From the NCBI RefSeq assembly GCF_000003605.2, contig NW_003125956.1, positions 7,867 to 71,866 on the forward strand: DNA of 64,000 nt, written 5' to 3'. The notes beneath the pieces are model-generated. The model made no database searches and was not told the origin of the DNA. It worked only from the letters and a program-made list of their open reading frames with translations. This document shows, piece after piece, positions 42,503 through 56,526 of the stretch (within the stretch, counting starts at the first letter, position 1; each line of letters starts with the position of its first letter). The DNA comes from Saccoglossus kowalevskii. Its lineage: Eukaryota > Hemichordata > Enteropneusta > Harrimaniidae. The position numbers and the translations under genes are program-made.

Positions 42503-45472
42503 GTTTATTAATAGGCAGACACTGACCAACACTAGCGTTTATTAATAAGCAGACACTGAACAACACTATGGTTTATTAATAGACATACACTGACCAACAC
42601 TAGCGTTTATTAATAGGCACACACTGACCAAAACTAGGGTTTATTAATAGGCAGACACTGACCAACACTAGCGTTTATTAATAGGCAGACACTGAGCAAC
42701 ACTAGGGTTTATTAATTGGCAAACACTGACCAACACTAGGGTTTATTAGTAGACACACACTGACCAACACTAAGGTCTATTATTAGGCATACACTGACCA
42801 ACACTAGGGTTTATTAATAGACATACACTGACCAACACTAGGGTTTATTAATAGGCATAAACTGGCCATTACTAGGGTTTATTAATTGGCATACACTGAC
42901 CAACACTAGCGTTTATTAATAGGCATACACTGACCAACACTAGCGTTTATTAATAGGCATACACTGACCTACACTAGGGTTTATTAATTGGCATACACTG
43001 ACCAACACTAGCGTTTATTAATAGGCATACACTGACCAACACTAGCGTTTATTAATAGGCATACACTGACCTACACTAGGGTTTATTAATAGGCATACAC
43101 GGACCAACACTAGGCATTATTAATAGGCATACACTGACCTTCACTAGGGTTTATTAATAGGCAGACACTAACCTATACTAGGGTTTATTAATAGGCATAC
43201 ACTGACCAACACTAGGGTTTATTAATAGGCAGACACTGACCTATACTAGGGATTATTAATAGGCATACACTGACCAACACTAGTTTTTCTTAATAGGCAT
43301 ACACTGACCAACACTAGGGTATATTAATAGGCAGACACTGACCAACACTAGGGTTTATTAATAGACATACACTGACCAACACTAGTTTTTATTAATAGGC
43401 ATACACTGACCAACACTAGTGTCTATCAATAGGCAGACACTGACCTATACTAGGGTTTATTAATAGGCACAAACTGACCAACACTAGGGTTTATTAATAG
43501 GCACAAACTGACCAACACTAGGGTTTATTAATAGGCATACACTGACCAACACTAGTGTCAATTAATAGGCAGACACTGACCTATACTAGGGTTTATTAAT
43601 AGGCACAAACTGACCAACACTAGGGTTTATTAATTGGCATACACTGACCAATACTAGCGTTTATTAATAGGCATACACTGACCAACACTAGCGTTTATTA
43701 ATAGGCATACACTGACCTACACTAGGGTTTATTAATAGGCATACACTGACCAACACTAGGGTTTATTAATAGGCATACACTGACCATCACTAGGGTTTAT
43801 TAATAGGCAGACACTGACCTATACTAGGGTTTATTAATAGGCATACGCTGACCAACACTAGGATTTATTAATAGGCAGAAACTGACCTATACTAGGGATT
43901 ATTAATAGGCATACACTGACCAACACTAGTTTTTATTAATAGGCATACACTGACCTATACTAGGGTTTATTAATAGACAAACACTGACCAATAGTTGGGT
44001 TTATTAATAGGCATACACTGACCAACACTATGGTTTATTAATAGGCATACACTGACAAACACTAGGGTTTATTAATAGACATACACTGACCAACACTAGT
44101 GTCTATCAATAGGCAGACACTGACCTATACTAGGGTTTATTAATAGGCACAAACTGACCAACACTAGGGTTTATTAATAGGCATACACTGACCAACACTA
44201 GGGTTTATTAATAGGCATACACTGACCAACACTAGGGTTTATTAATAGGCATACATTGACCAACACTAGGGTTTATTAATAGGCATACACTGATCAACAC
44301 TATGGTCTATTAATAGGCAGACACTGACCAACACTAGGGTTTATTAATAGGCATACACTGACCAACACTAGGGTTTATTAATAGGCATACACTGACCTAC
44401 ACTAGAGTTTATTAATAGGCATACACTGACCAACACTAGGGTTTATTAATAGGCATACTCTGACCAACACTAGGGTTTATTAATAGGCAGACACTGACCT
44501 ATACTAGGGTTTATTAATAGGCATACACTGACCAACACTAGGGTTTATTAATAGGCAGACACTGATGTATACTTGGGTTTATTAATAGGCATACACTGAC
44601 CAACACTAGTTCTTATTAATAGGCATACACTGACAAACACTAGTGTCTATTAATAGGCAGACACTGACCTATACTAGGGTTTATTAATAGGCACAAACTG
44701 ACCAACACTAGGGTTTATTAATAGGCATACACTGACCAACACTAGCGTTTATTAATAGGCATACACTGACCAACACTAGCGTTTATTAATAGGCATAAAC
44801 TGACCAACACTAGTGTCTATTAATAGGCATACACTGACCAACACTAGGGTTTATTAATAGGCATACACTGATGTATACTTGGGTTTATTAATAGGCATAC
44901 ACTGACCAACACTAGTTCTTATTAATAGGCATACACTGACAAACACTAGTGTCTATTAATAGGCAGACACTGACCTATACTAGGGTTTATTAATAGGCAC
45001 AAACTGACCAACACTAGGGTTTATTAATAGGCATACACTGACCAACACTAGCGTTTATTAATAGGCACACACTGACCAACACTAGGGTTTATTAATAGGC
45101 ATACCCTGACCAACACTAGGGTTTATTAATAGGCATACACTGACCAACACTAGGGTTTATTAATAGGCAGACACTGACCAACACTAGTGTCTATTAATAG
45201 GCAGACACTGACCAACACTAGGGTTTATTAATAGGCATACACTGACAAACACTAGGGTTTATTAATAGGCACACACTGACCTATACTAGGGTTTATTAAT
45301 AGACAGACACTGACCAACACTAGGGTTTATTAATAGGCATACATTGGCCAACACTAGAGTTTATTAATAGGCATACACTGACCAACACTAGGGTCTATTA
45401 ATTGGCAGACACTGACCAACACTAGGGTTTATTATTAGGCATACACTGACCAACACTAGGGTTTATTAATAG
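42503..45472. repeat. Longer partner of the 38803-40440 segmental copy
   Basis: Bases 42503-43576 and 44913-45472 match the upstream copy. The 1.3 kb between them (43577-44912) is absent upstream; it includes the segment shared with 24650-25265 and the first class I tracer at 44567. Either this copy gained that DNA or the upstream copy lost it in register. Confidence 0.85.
44567..45060. repeat. 306-bp (nine-monomer) tandem duplication, locus 3
   Basis: Class I tracers at 44567 and 44873 are nine monomers apart. The second copy follows the first through GCACAAACTG, an ordinary copy and one TAGCGTTTATT, then switches near 45060 to the GGCACACACT / GCATACCCTG sequence. Confidence 0.9.
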
Positions 45473-46096
45473 GCACACACTGACCAACACTAGGGTTTGT
45501 TAATAGGCACACACTGACCAACACTAGGGTTTATTAATAGGCATACACTGACCAACACTAGGGTTTATTAATAGGCAGACACTGACCTATACTAGGGTTT
45601 ATTAATAGGCAGACACTGACCAACACTAGGGTTTATTAATAGGCATACACTGACCAACACTAGGGTTTATTAATAGGCATACACTGACCTACACTAGAGT
45701 TTATTAATAGGCATACACTGACCTATACTAGGGTTTATTAATAGACAGACACTGACCAACACTAGGGTTTATTAATAGGCATACATTGACCAACACTAGG
45801 GTTTATTAATAGGCATACACTGATCAACACTAGGGTCTATTAATAGGCAGACACTGACCAACACTAGGGTTTATTAATAGGCATACACTGACCAACACTA
45901 GGGTTTATTAATAGGCATACACTGACCTACACTAGAGTTTATTAATAGGCATACACTGACCAACACTAGGGTTTATTAATAGGCATACACAGACCAACAC
46001 TAGGGTTTATTAATAGGCAGACACTGACCTATACTAGGGTTTATTAATAGGCATACACTGACCAACACTAGGGTTTATTAATAGGCAGACACTGAT

Positions 46097-46580
46097 GTAT
46101 ACTTGGGTTTATTAATAGGCATACATTGACCAACACTAGTTTTTATTAATAGGCATACACTGACCAACACTAGGGTTTATTAATAGGCAGACACTGACCA
46201 ACACGAGGGTTTATTAATAGACATACACTGACCAACACTAGTTTTTATTAATAGGCATACACTGACCAACACTAGTGTCTTTTAATAGGCAGACACTGAC
46301 CTATACTAGGGTTTATTAATAGGCACAAACTGACCAACACTAGGGTTTATTAATAGGCATACACTGACCGAAACTAGGGTTAATTAATAGGCATACACTG
46401 ACCAACACTAGGGTTTATTAATAGGCATACACTGACCAACACTAGTGTGTATTAATATGCATACACTGACCAACACTAGTGTTTATTAATAGGCATACAC
46501 TGACCAACACTAGGGTTTATTAATAGGCATACACTGACCAACCCTAGGGTTTATTAATAGCCATACACTGACCAACACTA
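46097..46580. repeat. Class H module, AACCC form
   Basis: The complete class H order is present with AACCCTAG in place of AACGCTAG, 446 bp after the tracer. The tracer is 1,224 bp (36 monomers) after the class I tracer at 44873. Confidence 0.8.
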
Positions 46581-46759
46581 GGGTTTATTAATAGGCACAC
46601 ACTGACCAACACTAGGGTTTATTAATAGGCATACCCTGACCAACACTAGGGTTTATTAATAGGCATACACTGACCAACACTAGGGTTTATTAATAGGCAG
46701 ACACTGACCAACACTAGTGTCTATTAATAGGCAGACACTGACCAACACTAGGGTTTATT

Positions 46760-46910
46760 AATAGGCATACACTGACAAACACTAGGGTTTATTAATAGGC
46801 ACACACTGACCTACACTAGGGTTATATAGGCAGACACTGACCACACTAGGGTTTATTAATAGGCATACACTGACAAACACTAGGGTTTATTAATAGGCAC
46901 ACACTGACCT
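46760..46910. repeat. Noisy joint flanked by a repeated pair of monomers
   Basis: A pair marked GACAAACAC then GGCACACACTGACCTA appears at about 46764 and again about 100 bp later. Between them lie two damaged units (TAGGGTTATATAGG and GACCACACTAG, four bases short in total). These four bases explain the 1,492-bp tracer interval (44 monomers minus 4). It could be a local duplication or an assembly join. Confidence 0.75.
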
Positions 46911-48132
46911 ATACTAGGGTTTATTAATAGACAGACACTGACCAACACTAGGGTTTATTAATAGGCATACATTGGCCAACACTAGAGTTTATTAATAGGC
47001 ATACACTGACCAACACTAGGGTCTATTAATTGGCAGACACTGACCAACACTAGGGTTTATTAATAGGCATACACTGACCAACACTAGGGTTTATTAATAG
47101 GCACACACTGACCAACACTAGGGTTTGTTAATAGGCACACACTGACCAACACTAGGGTTTATTAATAGGCATACACTGACCAACACTAGGGTTTATTAAT
47201 AGGCAGACACTGACCTATACTAGGGTTTATTAATAGACAGACACTGACCAACACTAGGGTTTATTAATAGGCATACATTGACCAACACTAGGGTTTATTA
47301 ATAGGCATACACTGATCAACACTAGGGTCTATTAATAGGCAGACACTGACCAACACTAGGGTTAATTAATAGGCATACACTGACCAACACTAGGGTTTAT
47401 TAATAGGCATACACTGACCTACACTAGAGTTTATTAATAGGCATACACTGACCAACACTAGGGTTTATTAATAGGCATACACTGACCAACACTAGGGTTT
47501 ATTAATAGGCAGACACTGACCTATACTAGGGTTTATTAATAGGCATACACTGACCAACACTAGGGTTTATTAATAGGCAGACACTGATGTATACTTGGGT
47601 TTATTAATAGGCATACACTGACCAACACTAGTTTTTATTAATAGGCATACACTGACCAACACTAGGGTTTATTAATAGGCACAAACTGACCAACACTAGG
47701 GTTTATTAATAGGCATACACTGACCAACACTAGCGTTTATTAATAGGCATACACTGACCAACACTAGGGTTTATTAATAGGCATACACTGACAAACACTA
47801 GGGTTTATTAATAGGCACACACTGACCTATACTAGGGTTTATTAATAGACAGACACTGACCAACACTAGGGTTTATTAATTGGCATACACTGACCAACAC
47901 TAGCGTTTATTAATAGGCATACACTGACCAACACTAGCGTTTATTAATAGGCATACACTGACCTACACTAGGGTTTATTAATAGGCATACACTGACCAAC
48001 ACCAGGCATTATTAATAGGAATACACTGACCTTCACTAGTGTTTATTAATAGGCAGACACTAACCTATACTAGGGTTTATTAATAGGCATACACTGACCA
48101 ACACTAGGGTTTATTAATAGGCAGACACTGAT

Positions 48133-48480
48133 GTATACTTGGGATTATTAATAGGCATACATTGACCAACACTAGTTTTTATTAATAGGCATACACTGAC
48201 CAACACTAGGGTTTATTAATAGGCAGACACTGACCAACACGAGGGTTTATTAATAGACATACACTGACCAACACTAGTTTTTATTAATAGGCATACACTG
48301 ACCAACACTAGTGTCTTTTAATAGGCAGACACTGACCTATACTAGGGTTTATTAATAGGCACAAACTGACCAACACTAGTGTTTATTAATAGGCATACAC
48401 TGACCAACACTAGGGTTTATTAATAGGCATACACTGACCAACCCTAGGGTTTATTAATAGCCATACACTGACCAACACTA
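48133..48480. repeat. Class H module lacking four monomers
   Basis: Tracer to AACCC distance is 310 bp, exactly 136 bp (four monomers) less than the 446-bp form. The missing units are around GACCGAAAC, TAGGGTTAATT and TAGTGTGTATT; GCACAAACTG runs directly into TAGTGTTTATT. The loss is in register. It shares AACCCTAG with the module at 46.1 kb. Confidence 0.85.
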
Positions 48481-48959
48481 GGGTTTATTAATAGGCACAC
48501 ACTGACCAACACTAGGGTTTATTAATAGGCATACCCTGACCAACACTAGGGTTTATTAATAGGCATACACTGACCAACACTAGGGTTTATTAATAGGCAG
48601 ACACTGACCAACACTAGTGTCTATTAATAGGCAGACACTGACCAACACTAGGGTTTATTAATAGGCATACACTGACAAACACTAGGGTTTATTAATAGGC
48701 ACACACTGACCTATACTAGGGTTTATTAATAGACAGACACTGACCAACACTAGGGTTTATTAATAGGCATACATTGGCCAACACTAGAGTTTATTAATAG
48801 GCATACACTGACCAACACTAGGGTCTATTAATTGGCAGACACTGACCAACACTAGGGTTTATTAATAGGCATACACTGACCAACACTAGGGTTTATTAAT
48901 AGGCACACACTGACCAACACTAGGGTTTGTTAATAGGCACACACTGACCAACACTAGGG

Positions 48960-49070
48960 TTTATTATAGGCATACACTGACCAACACTAGGGTTTATTAT
49001 AGGCAGACACTGACCTATACTAGGGTTTATTAATAGACAGACACTGACCAACACTAGGGTTTTATTAATA
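48960..49070. repeat. Indel cluster: two 33-bp and one 35-bp monomer
   Basis: Two TTTATTATAGG units (each one base short) and one TAGGGTTTTATT unit (one base long). Their net -1 matches the 1,495-bp tracer interval 48133-49628. They also open the only long reverse-strand reading frame of the window, which I do not regard as a gene. Confidence 0.85.
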
Positions 49071-49627
49071 GGCATACATTGACCAACACTAGGGTTTATT
49101 AATAGGCATACACTGATCAACACTAGGGTCTATTAATAGGCAGACACTGACCACAACTAGGGTTTATTAATAGGCATACACTGACCAACACTAGGGTTTA
49201 TTAATAGGCACACACTGACCAACACTAGGGTTTATTAATAGGCATACACTGACCAACACTAGGGTTTATTAATAGGCATACACTGACCAACACTAGGGTT
49301 TATTAATAGGCAGACACTGACCACCACTAGTGTCTATTAATAGGCAGACACTGACCAACACTAGGGTTTATTAAGAGGCATACACTGACAAACACTAGGG
49401 TTTATTAATAGGCACACACTGACCTATACTAGGGTTTATTAATAGACAGACACTGACCAACACTAGGGTTTATTAATAGGCATACATTGACCAACACTAG
49501 AGTTTATTAATAGGCATACACTGACCAACACAAGGGTTTATTAATAGGCAGACACTGACCTATACTAGGGTTTATCAATAGGCATACACTGACCAACACT
49601 AGGGTTTATTAATAGGCAGACACTGAT

Positions 49628-52600
49628 GTATACTTGGGTTTATTAATAGGCATACATTGACCAACACTAGTTTTTATTAATAGGCATACACTGACCAACA
49701 CTAGGGATTATTAATAGGCAGACACTGACCAACACGAGGGTTTATTAATAGACATACACTGACCAACACTAGTTTTTATTAATAGGCATACACTGACCAA
49801 CACTAGTGTCTTTTAATAGGCAGACATTGACCTATACTAGGGTTTATTAATAGGCACAAACTGACCAACACTAGGGTTTATTAATAGGCATACACTGACC
49901 AACACTAGGGTTTATTAATAGGCATACACTGACCGAAACTAGGGTTAATTAATAGGCATACACTGACCAACACTAGGGTTTATTAATAGGCATACACTGA
50001 CCAACACTAGTGTGTATTAATAGGCATACACTGACCAACACTAGTGTTTATTAATAGGCATACATTGACCAACACTAGGGTTTATTAATAGGCATACACT
50101 GACCAACGCTAGGGTTTATTAATAGCCATACACTGACCAACACTAGGGTTTATTAATAGGCACACACTGACCAACACTAGGGTTTATTAATAGGCATACA
50201 CTGACCAACACTAGGGTTTATTAATAGGCATACACTGACCAACACTAGGGTTTATTAATAGGCAGACACTGACCAACACTAGTGTCTATTAATAGGCAGA
50301 CACTGACCAACACTAGGGTTTATTAATAGGCATACACTGACCAACACTAGGGTTTATTAATAGGCAGACACTGACCTATACTAGGGTTTATTAATAGACA
50401 GACACTGACCAACACTAGGGTTTATTAATAGGCATACATTGACCAACACTAGGGTTTATTAATAGGCATACACTGATCAACACTAGGGTCTATTAAAAGG
50501 CAGACACTGACCAACACTAAGGTTTATTAATAGGCATACACTGACTAACACTAGGGTTTATTAATAGGCATACACTGACCTACACTAGAGTTTATTAATA
50601 GGCATACACTGACCAACACTAGGGTTTATTAATAGGCATACACTGACCAACACAAGGGTTTATTAATAGGCAGACACTGACCTATACTAGGGTTTACTAA
50701 TAGGCATACACTGACCAACACTAGGGTTTATTAATAGGCAGACACTGATGTATACTTGGGTTTATTAATAGGCATACATTGACCAACACTAGTATTTATT
50801 AATAGGCATACACTGACCAACACTAGGGTTTATTAATAGGCAGACACTGACCAACACGAGGGTTTATTAATAGACATACACTGACCAACACTAGTTTTTA
50901 TTAATAGGCATGCACTGACCAACACTAGTGTCTTTTAATAGGCAGACACTGACCTATACTAGGGTTTATTAATAGGCACAAACTGACCAACACTAGGGTT
51001 TATTAATTGGCATACACTGACCGAAATTAGGGTTAATTAATAGGCATACACTGACCAACACTAGGGTTTATTAATAGGCATACATTGACCAACACTAGTG
51101 TGTATTAATAGGCATACACTGACCAACACTAGTGTTTATTAATAGGCATACACTGACCAACACTAGGGTTTATTAATAGGCATACACTGACCAACGCTAG
51201 GGTTTATTAATAGCCATACACTGACCAACACTAGGGTTTATTAATAGGCACACACTGACCAACACTAGGGTTTATTAATAGGCATACACTGACCAACACT
51301 AGCGTTTATTAATAGGCATACACTGACCAACACTAGGGTTTATTAATAGGCATACACTGACAAACACTAGGGTTTATTAATAGGCACACACTGACCTATA
51401 CTAGGGTTTATTAATAGACAGACACTGACCAACACTAGGGTTTATTAATAGGCATACATTTACCAACACTAGAGTTTATTAATAGGCATACACTGACCAA
51501 CACAAGGGTTTATTAATAGGCAGACACTGACCTATACTAGGGTTTACTAATAGGCATACACTGACCAACACTAGGGTTTTTTAATAGGCATACATTGACC
51601 AACACTAGAGTTTATTAATAGGCATACACTGACCAACACAAGGGTTTATTAATAGGCAGACACTGACCTATACTAGGGTTTACTAATAGGCGTACACTGA
51701 CCAACACTAGGGTTTATTAATAGGCAGACACTGATGTATACTTGGGTTTATTAATAGGCATACATTGACCAACACTAGTTTTTATTAATAGGCATACACT
51801 GACCAACACTAGGGTTTATTAATAGGCAGACGCTGACCAACACGAGGGTCTATTAATAGACATACACTGACCAACACTAGTTTTTATTAATAGGCATACA
51901 CTGACCAACACTAGTGTCTTTTAATAGGCAGACACTGACCTATACTAGGGTTTATTAATAGGCACAAACTGACCAACACTAGGGTTTATTAATAGGCATA
52001 CACTGACCAACACTAGGGTTTATTAATAGGCATACACTGACCGAAACTAGGGTTAATTAATAGGCATACACTGACCAACACTAGGGTTTACTAATAGGCA
52101 TACACTGACCAACACTAGCGTGTATTAATAGGCATACACTGACCAACACTAGTGTTTATTAATAGGCATACACTGACCAACACTAGGGTTTATTAATAGG
52201 CATACACTGACCAACGCTAGGGTTTATTAATAGCCATACACTGACCAACACTAGGGTTTATTAATAGGCACACACTGACCAACACTAGGGTTTATTAATA
52301 GGCAGACACTGACCAACACTAGTGTCTATTAATAGGCAGACACTGACCAACACTAGGGTTTATTAATAGGCATACACTGACAAACACTAGGGTTTATTAA
52401 TAGGCACACACTGACCTATACTAGGGTTTATTAATAGACAGACACTGACCAACACTAGGGTTTATTAATAGGCATACATTGACCAACACTAGAGTTTATT
52501 AATAGGCATACACTGACCAACACTAGGGTCTATTAATTGGCAGACACTGACCAACACTAGGGTTTATTAATAGGCATACACTGACCAACACTAGGGTGTA

Positions 52601-54805
52601 TTAATAGGCATACACTGACCTACACTAGGGTTTATTAATAGGCATACACTGACCAACACTAGGGTTTATTAATAGGCATACACTGACCAACACAAGGGTT
52701 TATTAATAGGCAGACACTGACCTATACTAGGGTTTACTAATAGGCATACACTGACCAACACTAGGGTTTATTAATAGGCATACACTGACAAACACTAGGG
52801 TTTATTAATAGGCACACACTGACCTATACTAGGGTTTATTAATAGACAGACACTGACCAACACTAGGGTTTATTAATAGGCATACATTTACCAACACTAG
52901 AGTTTATTAATAGGCATACACTGACCAACACAAGGGTTTATTAATAGGCAGACACTGACCTATACTAGGGTTTACAAATAGGCATACACTGACCAACACT
53001 AGGGTTTATTAATAGGCATACATTGACCAACACTAGAGTTTATTAATAGGCATACACTGACCAACACAAGGGTTTAATTATTAGGCAGACACTGACCTAT
53101 ACTAGGGTTTACTAATAGGCATACACTGACCAACACTAGGGTTTATTAATAGGCAGACACTGATGTATACTTGGGTTTATTAATAGGCATACATTGACCA
53201 ACACTAGTATTTATTAATAGGCATACACTGACCAACATTAGGGTTTATTAATAGGCAGACACTGACCAATACGAGGGTTTATTAATAGACATACACTGAC
53301 CAACACTAGTTTTTATTAATAGGCATACACTGACCAACACTAGTGTCTTTTAATAGGCAGACACTGACCTATACTAGGGTTTATTAATAGGCACAAACTG
53401 ACCAACACTAGGGTTTATTAATAGGCATACACTGACCGAAATTAGGGTTAATTAATAGGCATACACTGACCAACACTAGGGTTTATTAATAGGCATACAC
53501 TGACCAACACTAGTGTGTATTAATAGGCATACACTGACCAACACTAGTGTTTATTAATAGGCATACACTGACCAACACTAGGGTTTATTAATAGGCATAC
53601 ACTGACCAACGCTAGGGTTTATTAATAGCCATACACTGACCAACACTAGGGTTTATTAATAGGCACACACTGACCAACACTAGGGTTTATTAATAGGCAT
53701 ACACTGACCAACACTAGGGTTTATTAATAGGCATACACTGACAAACACTAGTGTCTATTAATAGGCAGACACTGACCTACACTAGGGTTAATTAATAGGC
53801 ACAAACTGACCAACACTAGGGTTTATTAATAGGCATACACTGACCAACACTAGCGTTTATTAATAGGCATACACTGACCAACACTAGCGTTTATTAATAA
53901 GCATAAACTGACCAACACTAGTGTCTATTAATAGGCATACACTGACCAACACTAGGGTTTATTAATAGGCATACACTGACCAACACTAGGGTTAATTAAT
54001 AGGCATACACTGACCAACACTAGGGTTTATTAATAGGCATACACTGACCAACACTAGTGTCTATCAATAGGCATACACTGACCAACACTAGTGTTTATTA
54101 ATAGGCATACACTGACCAACACTAGGGTTTATTAATAGGCATACACTGACCAACACTAGGGTTTATTAATAGGCATACACTGACCAACAATAGGGTTTAT
54201 TAATAGGCACAAACTGACCAACACTAGGGTTTATTAATAGGCATACACTGACCAACACTAGGGTTTATTAATAGGCATACATTGACCAACACTAGTTTTT
54301 ATTAATAGGCATACACTGACCAACACTAGGGTTTATTAATAGGCAGACACTGACCAACACGAGGGTTTATTAATAGACATACACTGACCAACACTAGTTT
54401 TTATTAATAGGCATACACTGACCAACACTAGTGTCTTTTAATAGGCAGACACTGACCAATACTAGGGTTTATTAATAGGCACAAACTGACCAACACTAGG
54501 GTTTATTAATAGGCATACACTGACCAACACTAGGGTTTATTAATAGGCATACACTGACCGAAACTAGGGTTAATTAATAGGCATACACTGACCAACACTA
54601 GGGTTTATTAATAGGCATACACTGACCAACACTAGTGTGTATTAATAGGCATACACTGACCAACACTAGTGTGTATTAATAGGCATACACTGACCAACAC
54701 TAGTGTTTATTAATAGGCATACACTGACCAACACTAGGGTTTATTAATAGGCATATACTGACCAACGCTAGGGTTTATTAATAGCCATACACTGACCAAC
54801 ACTAG
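49628..54805. repeat. Regular higher-order repeat block, class H
   Basis: Four consecutive class H tracers lie at 49628, 50750, 51736 and 53165 (intervals 1,122, 986 and 1,429 bp, that is 33, 29 and 42 monomers, the last with one extra base near 53076), followed by a headless unit from about 54270. Each carries the same variant order down to AACGCTAG at about 50108, 51196, 52216 and 53611. Tracer-to-AACG distances are 480, 446, 480 and 446 bp, one monomer being present or absent. Unit-specific changes (CAGACGCTG, CGTACACTG, GACCGAAATTAG) let units be told apart. This is the clearest HOR in the window. Confidence 0.9.
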
Positions 54806-55440
54806 GGTTTATTAATAGGCACACACTGACCAACACTAGGGTTTATTAATAGGCATACACTGACCAACACTAGGGTTTATTAATAGGCATACACTGACCA
54901 ACACTAGGGTTTATTAATAGGCAGACACTGACCAACACTAGTGTCTATTAATAGGCAGACACTGACCAACACTAGGGTTTATTAATAGGCATACACTGAC
55001 AAACACTAGGGTTTATTAATAGGCACACACTGACCTATACTATGGTTTATTAATAGACAGACACTGACCAACACTAGGGTTTATTAATAGGCATACATTG
55101 ACCAACACTAGAGTTTATTAATAGGCATACAGTGACCAACACTAGGGTGTATTAATTGGCAGACACTGACCAACACTAGGGTTTATTAATAGGCATACAC
55201 TGACCAACACTAGGGTGTATTAATAGGCATACACTGACCTACACTAGGGTTTATTAATAGGCATACTCTGACCAACACTAGGGTTTATTAATAGGCATAC
55301 ACTGACCAACACTAGGGTGTATTAATAGGCATACACTGACCTACACTAGGGTTTATTAATAGGCATACACTGACCAACACTAGGGTTTATTAATAGGCAT
55401 ACACTGACCAACACTAGGGTTTATTAATAGGCAGACACTG

Positions 55441-56370
55441 ACCTATACTAGGGTTTATTAATAGGCATACGCTGACCAACACTAGGCTTTATTAATAGGC
55501 ATACACTGACCAACACTAGGGTTTATTAATAGGCATACACTGACCAACACTAGGGTTTATTAATAGGCACACACTGACCATCACTAGGGTTTATTAATAG
55601 GCATACACTGACCAACACTAGGGTTTATTAATAGGCATACACTGACCAACACTAGTGTGTATTAATATGCATACACTGACCAACACTAGTGTTTATTAAT
55701 AGGCATACACTGACCAACACTAGGGTTTATTAATAGGCATACACTGACCAACGCTAGGGTTTATTAATAGCCATACACTGACCAACACTAGGGTTTATTA
55801 ATAGGCACACACTGACCAACACTAGGGTTTATTAATAGGCATACCCTGACCAACACTAGGGTTTATTAATAGGCATACACTGACCAACACTAGGGTTTAT
55901 TAATAGGCAGACACTGACCAACACTAGTGTCTATTAATAGGCAGACACTGACCAACACTAGGGTTTATTAATAGGCAGACACTGACCAACACTAGGGTTT
56001 ATTAATAGGCATACACTGACAAACACTAGTGTCTTTTAATAGGCAGACACTGACCTATACTAGGGTTTATTAATAGGCACACACTGACCAACACTAGGGT
56101 TTATTAATAGGCACACACTGACCAACACTAGGGTTTATTAATAGGCATACACTGACCAACAATAGGGTTTATTAATAGACATACACTGACCAACACTAGT
56201 TTTTATTAATAGGCATACACTGACCAACACTAGTGTCTATCAATAGGCAGACACTGACCTATACTAGGGTTTATTAATAGGCACAAACTGACCAACACTA
56301 GGGTTTATTAATAGGCACAAACTGACCAACACTAGGGTTTATTAATAGGCATACACTGACCAACACTAGT
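55441..56370. repeat. 0.93-kb segmental copy, partner of 58151-59080
   Basis: Constant 2,710-bp offset, checked at TACGCTG (55471, 58181), GACCATCAC, AACGCTAG (55751, 58461) and TAGTGTCTTTT (56031, 58741). One difference was noticed: AACGCTAGGT near 58461-58470. With the copies at 60.16 kb and 18.9 kb this makes four members. Confidence 0.9.
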
Positions 56371-56502
56371 GTCTATTAATAGGCAGACACTGACCAACAC
56401 TAGGGTTTATTAATAGACAGACACTGACCAATACTAGTGTTTATTAATAGGCATACACTGATCAACACTAGGGTTTATTAATAGACATAGACTGACCAAC
56501 AC

Positions 56503-56526
56503 TAGGGTTTATTAATATGCATACAC
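56503..56526. repeat. 24-bp short monomer, copy 6
   Basis: It has the same collapse and neighbours (CTGATCAAC, TAGACATAGAC, then TAGTTTCTATT). It explains the 10-bp shortfall in the tracer interval 53165-56895 (110 monomers minus 10). Confidence 0.95.

Noticed and set aside
48920-49123. 67-residue open reading frame on the minus strand with repeated INPSVGQC-like segments
   Set aside because: It is plain translated satellite. Since 34 is 1 mod 3, each frame normally meets TAG and TAATAA every third monomer. Two 33-bp units and one 35-bp unit here happen to hold an open frame. There is no unique sequence, promoter or independent coding signal.
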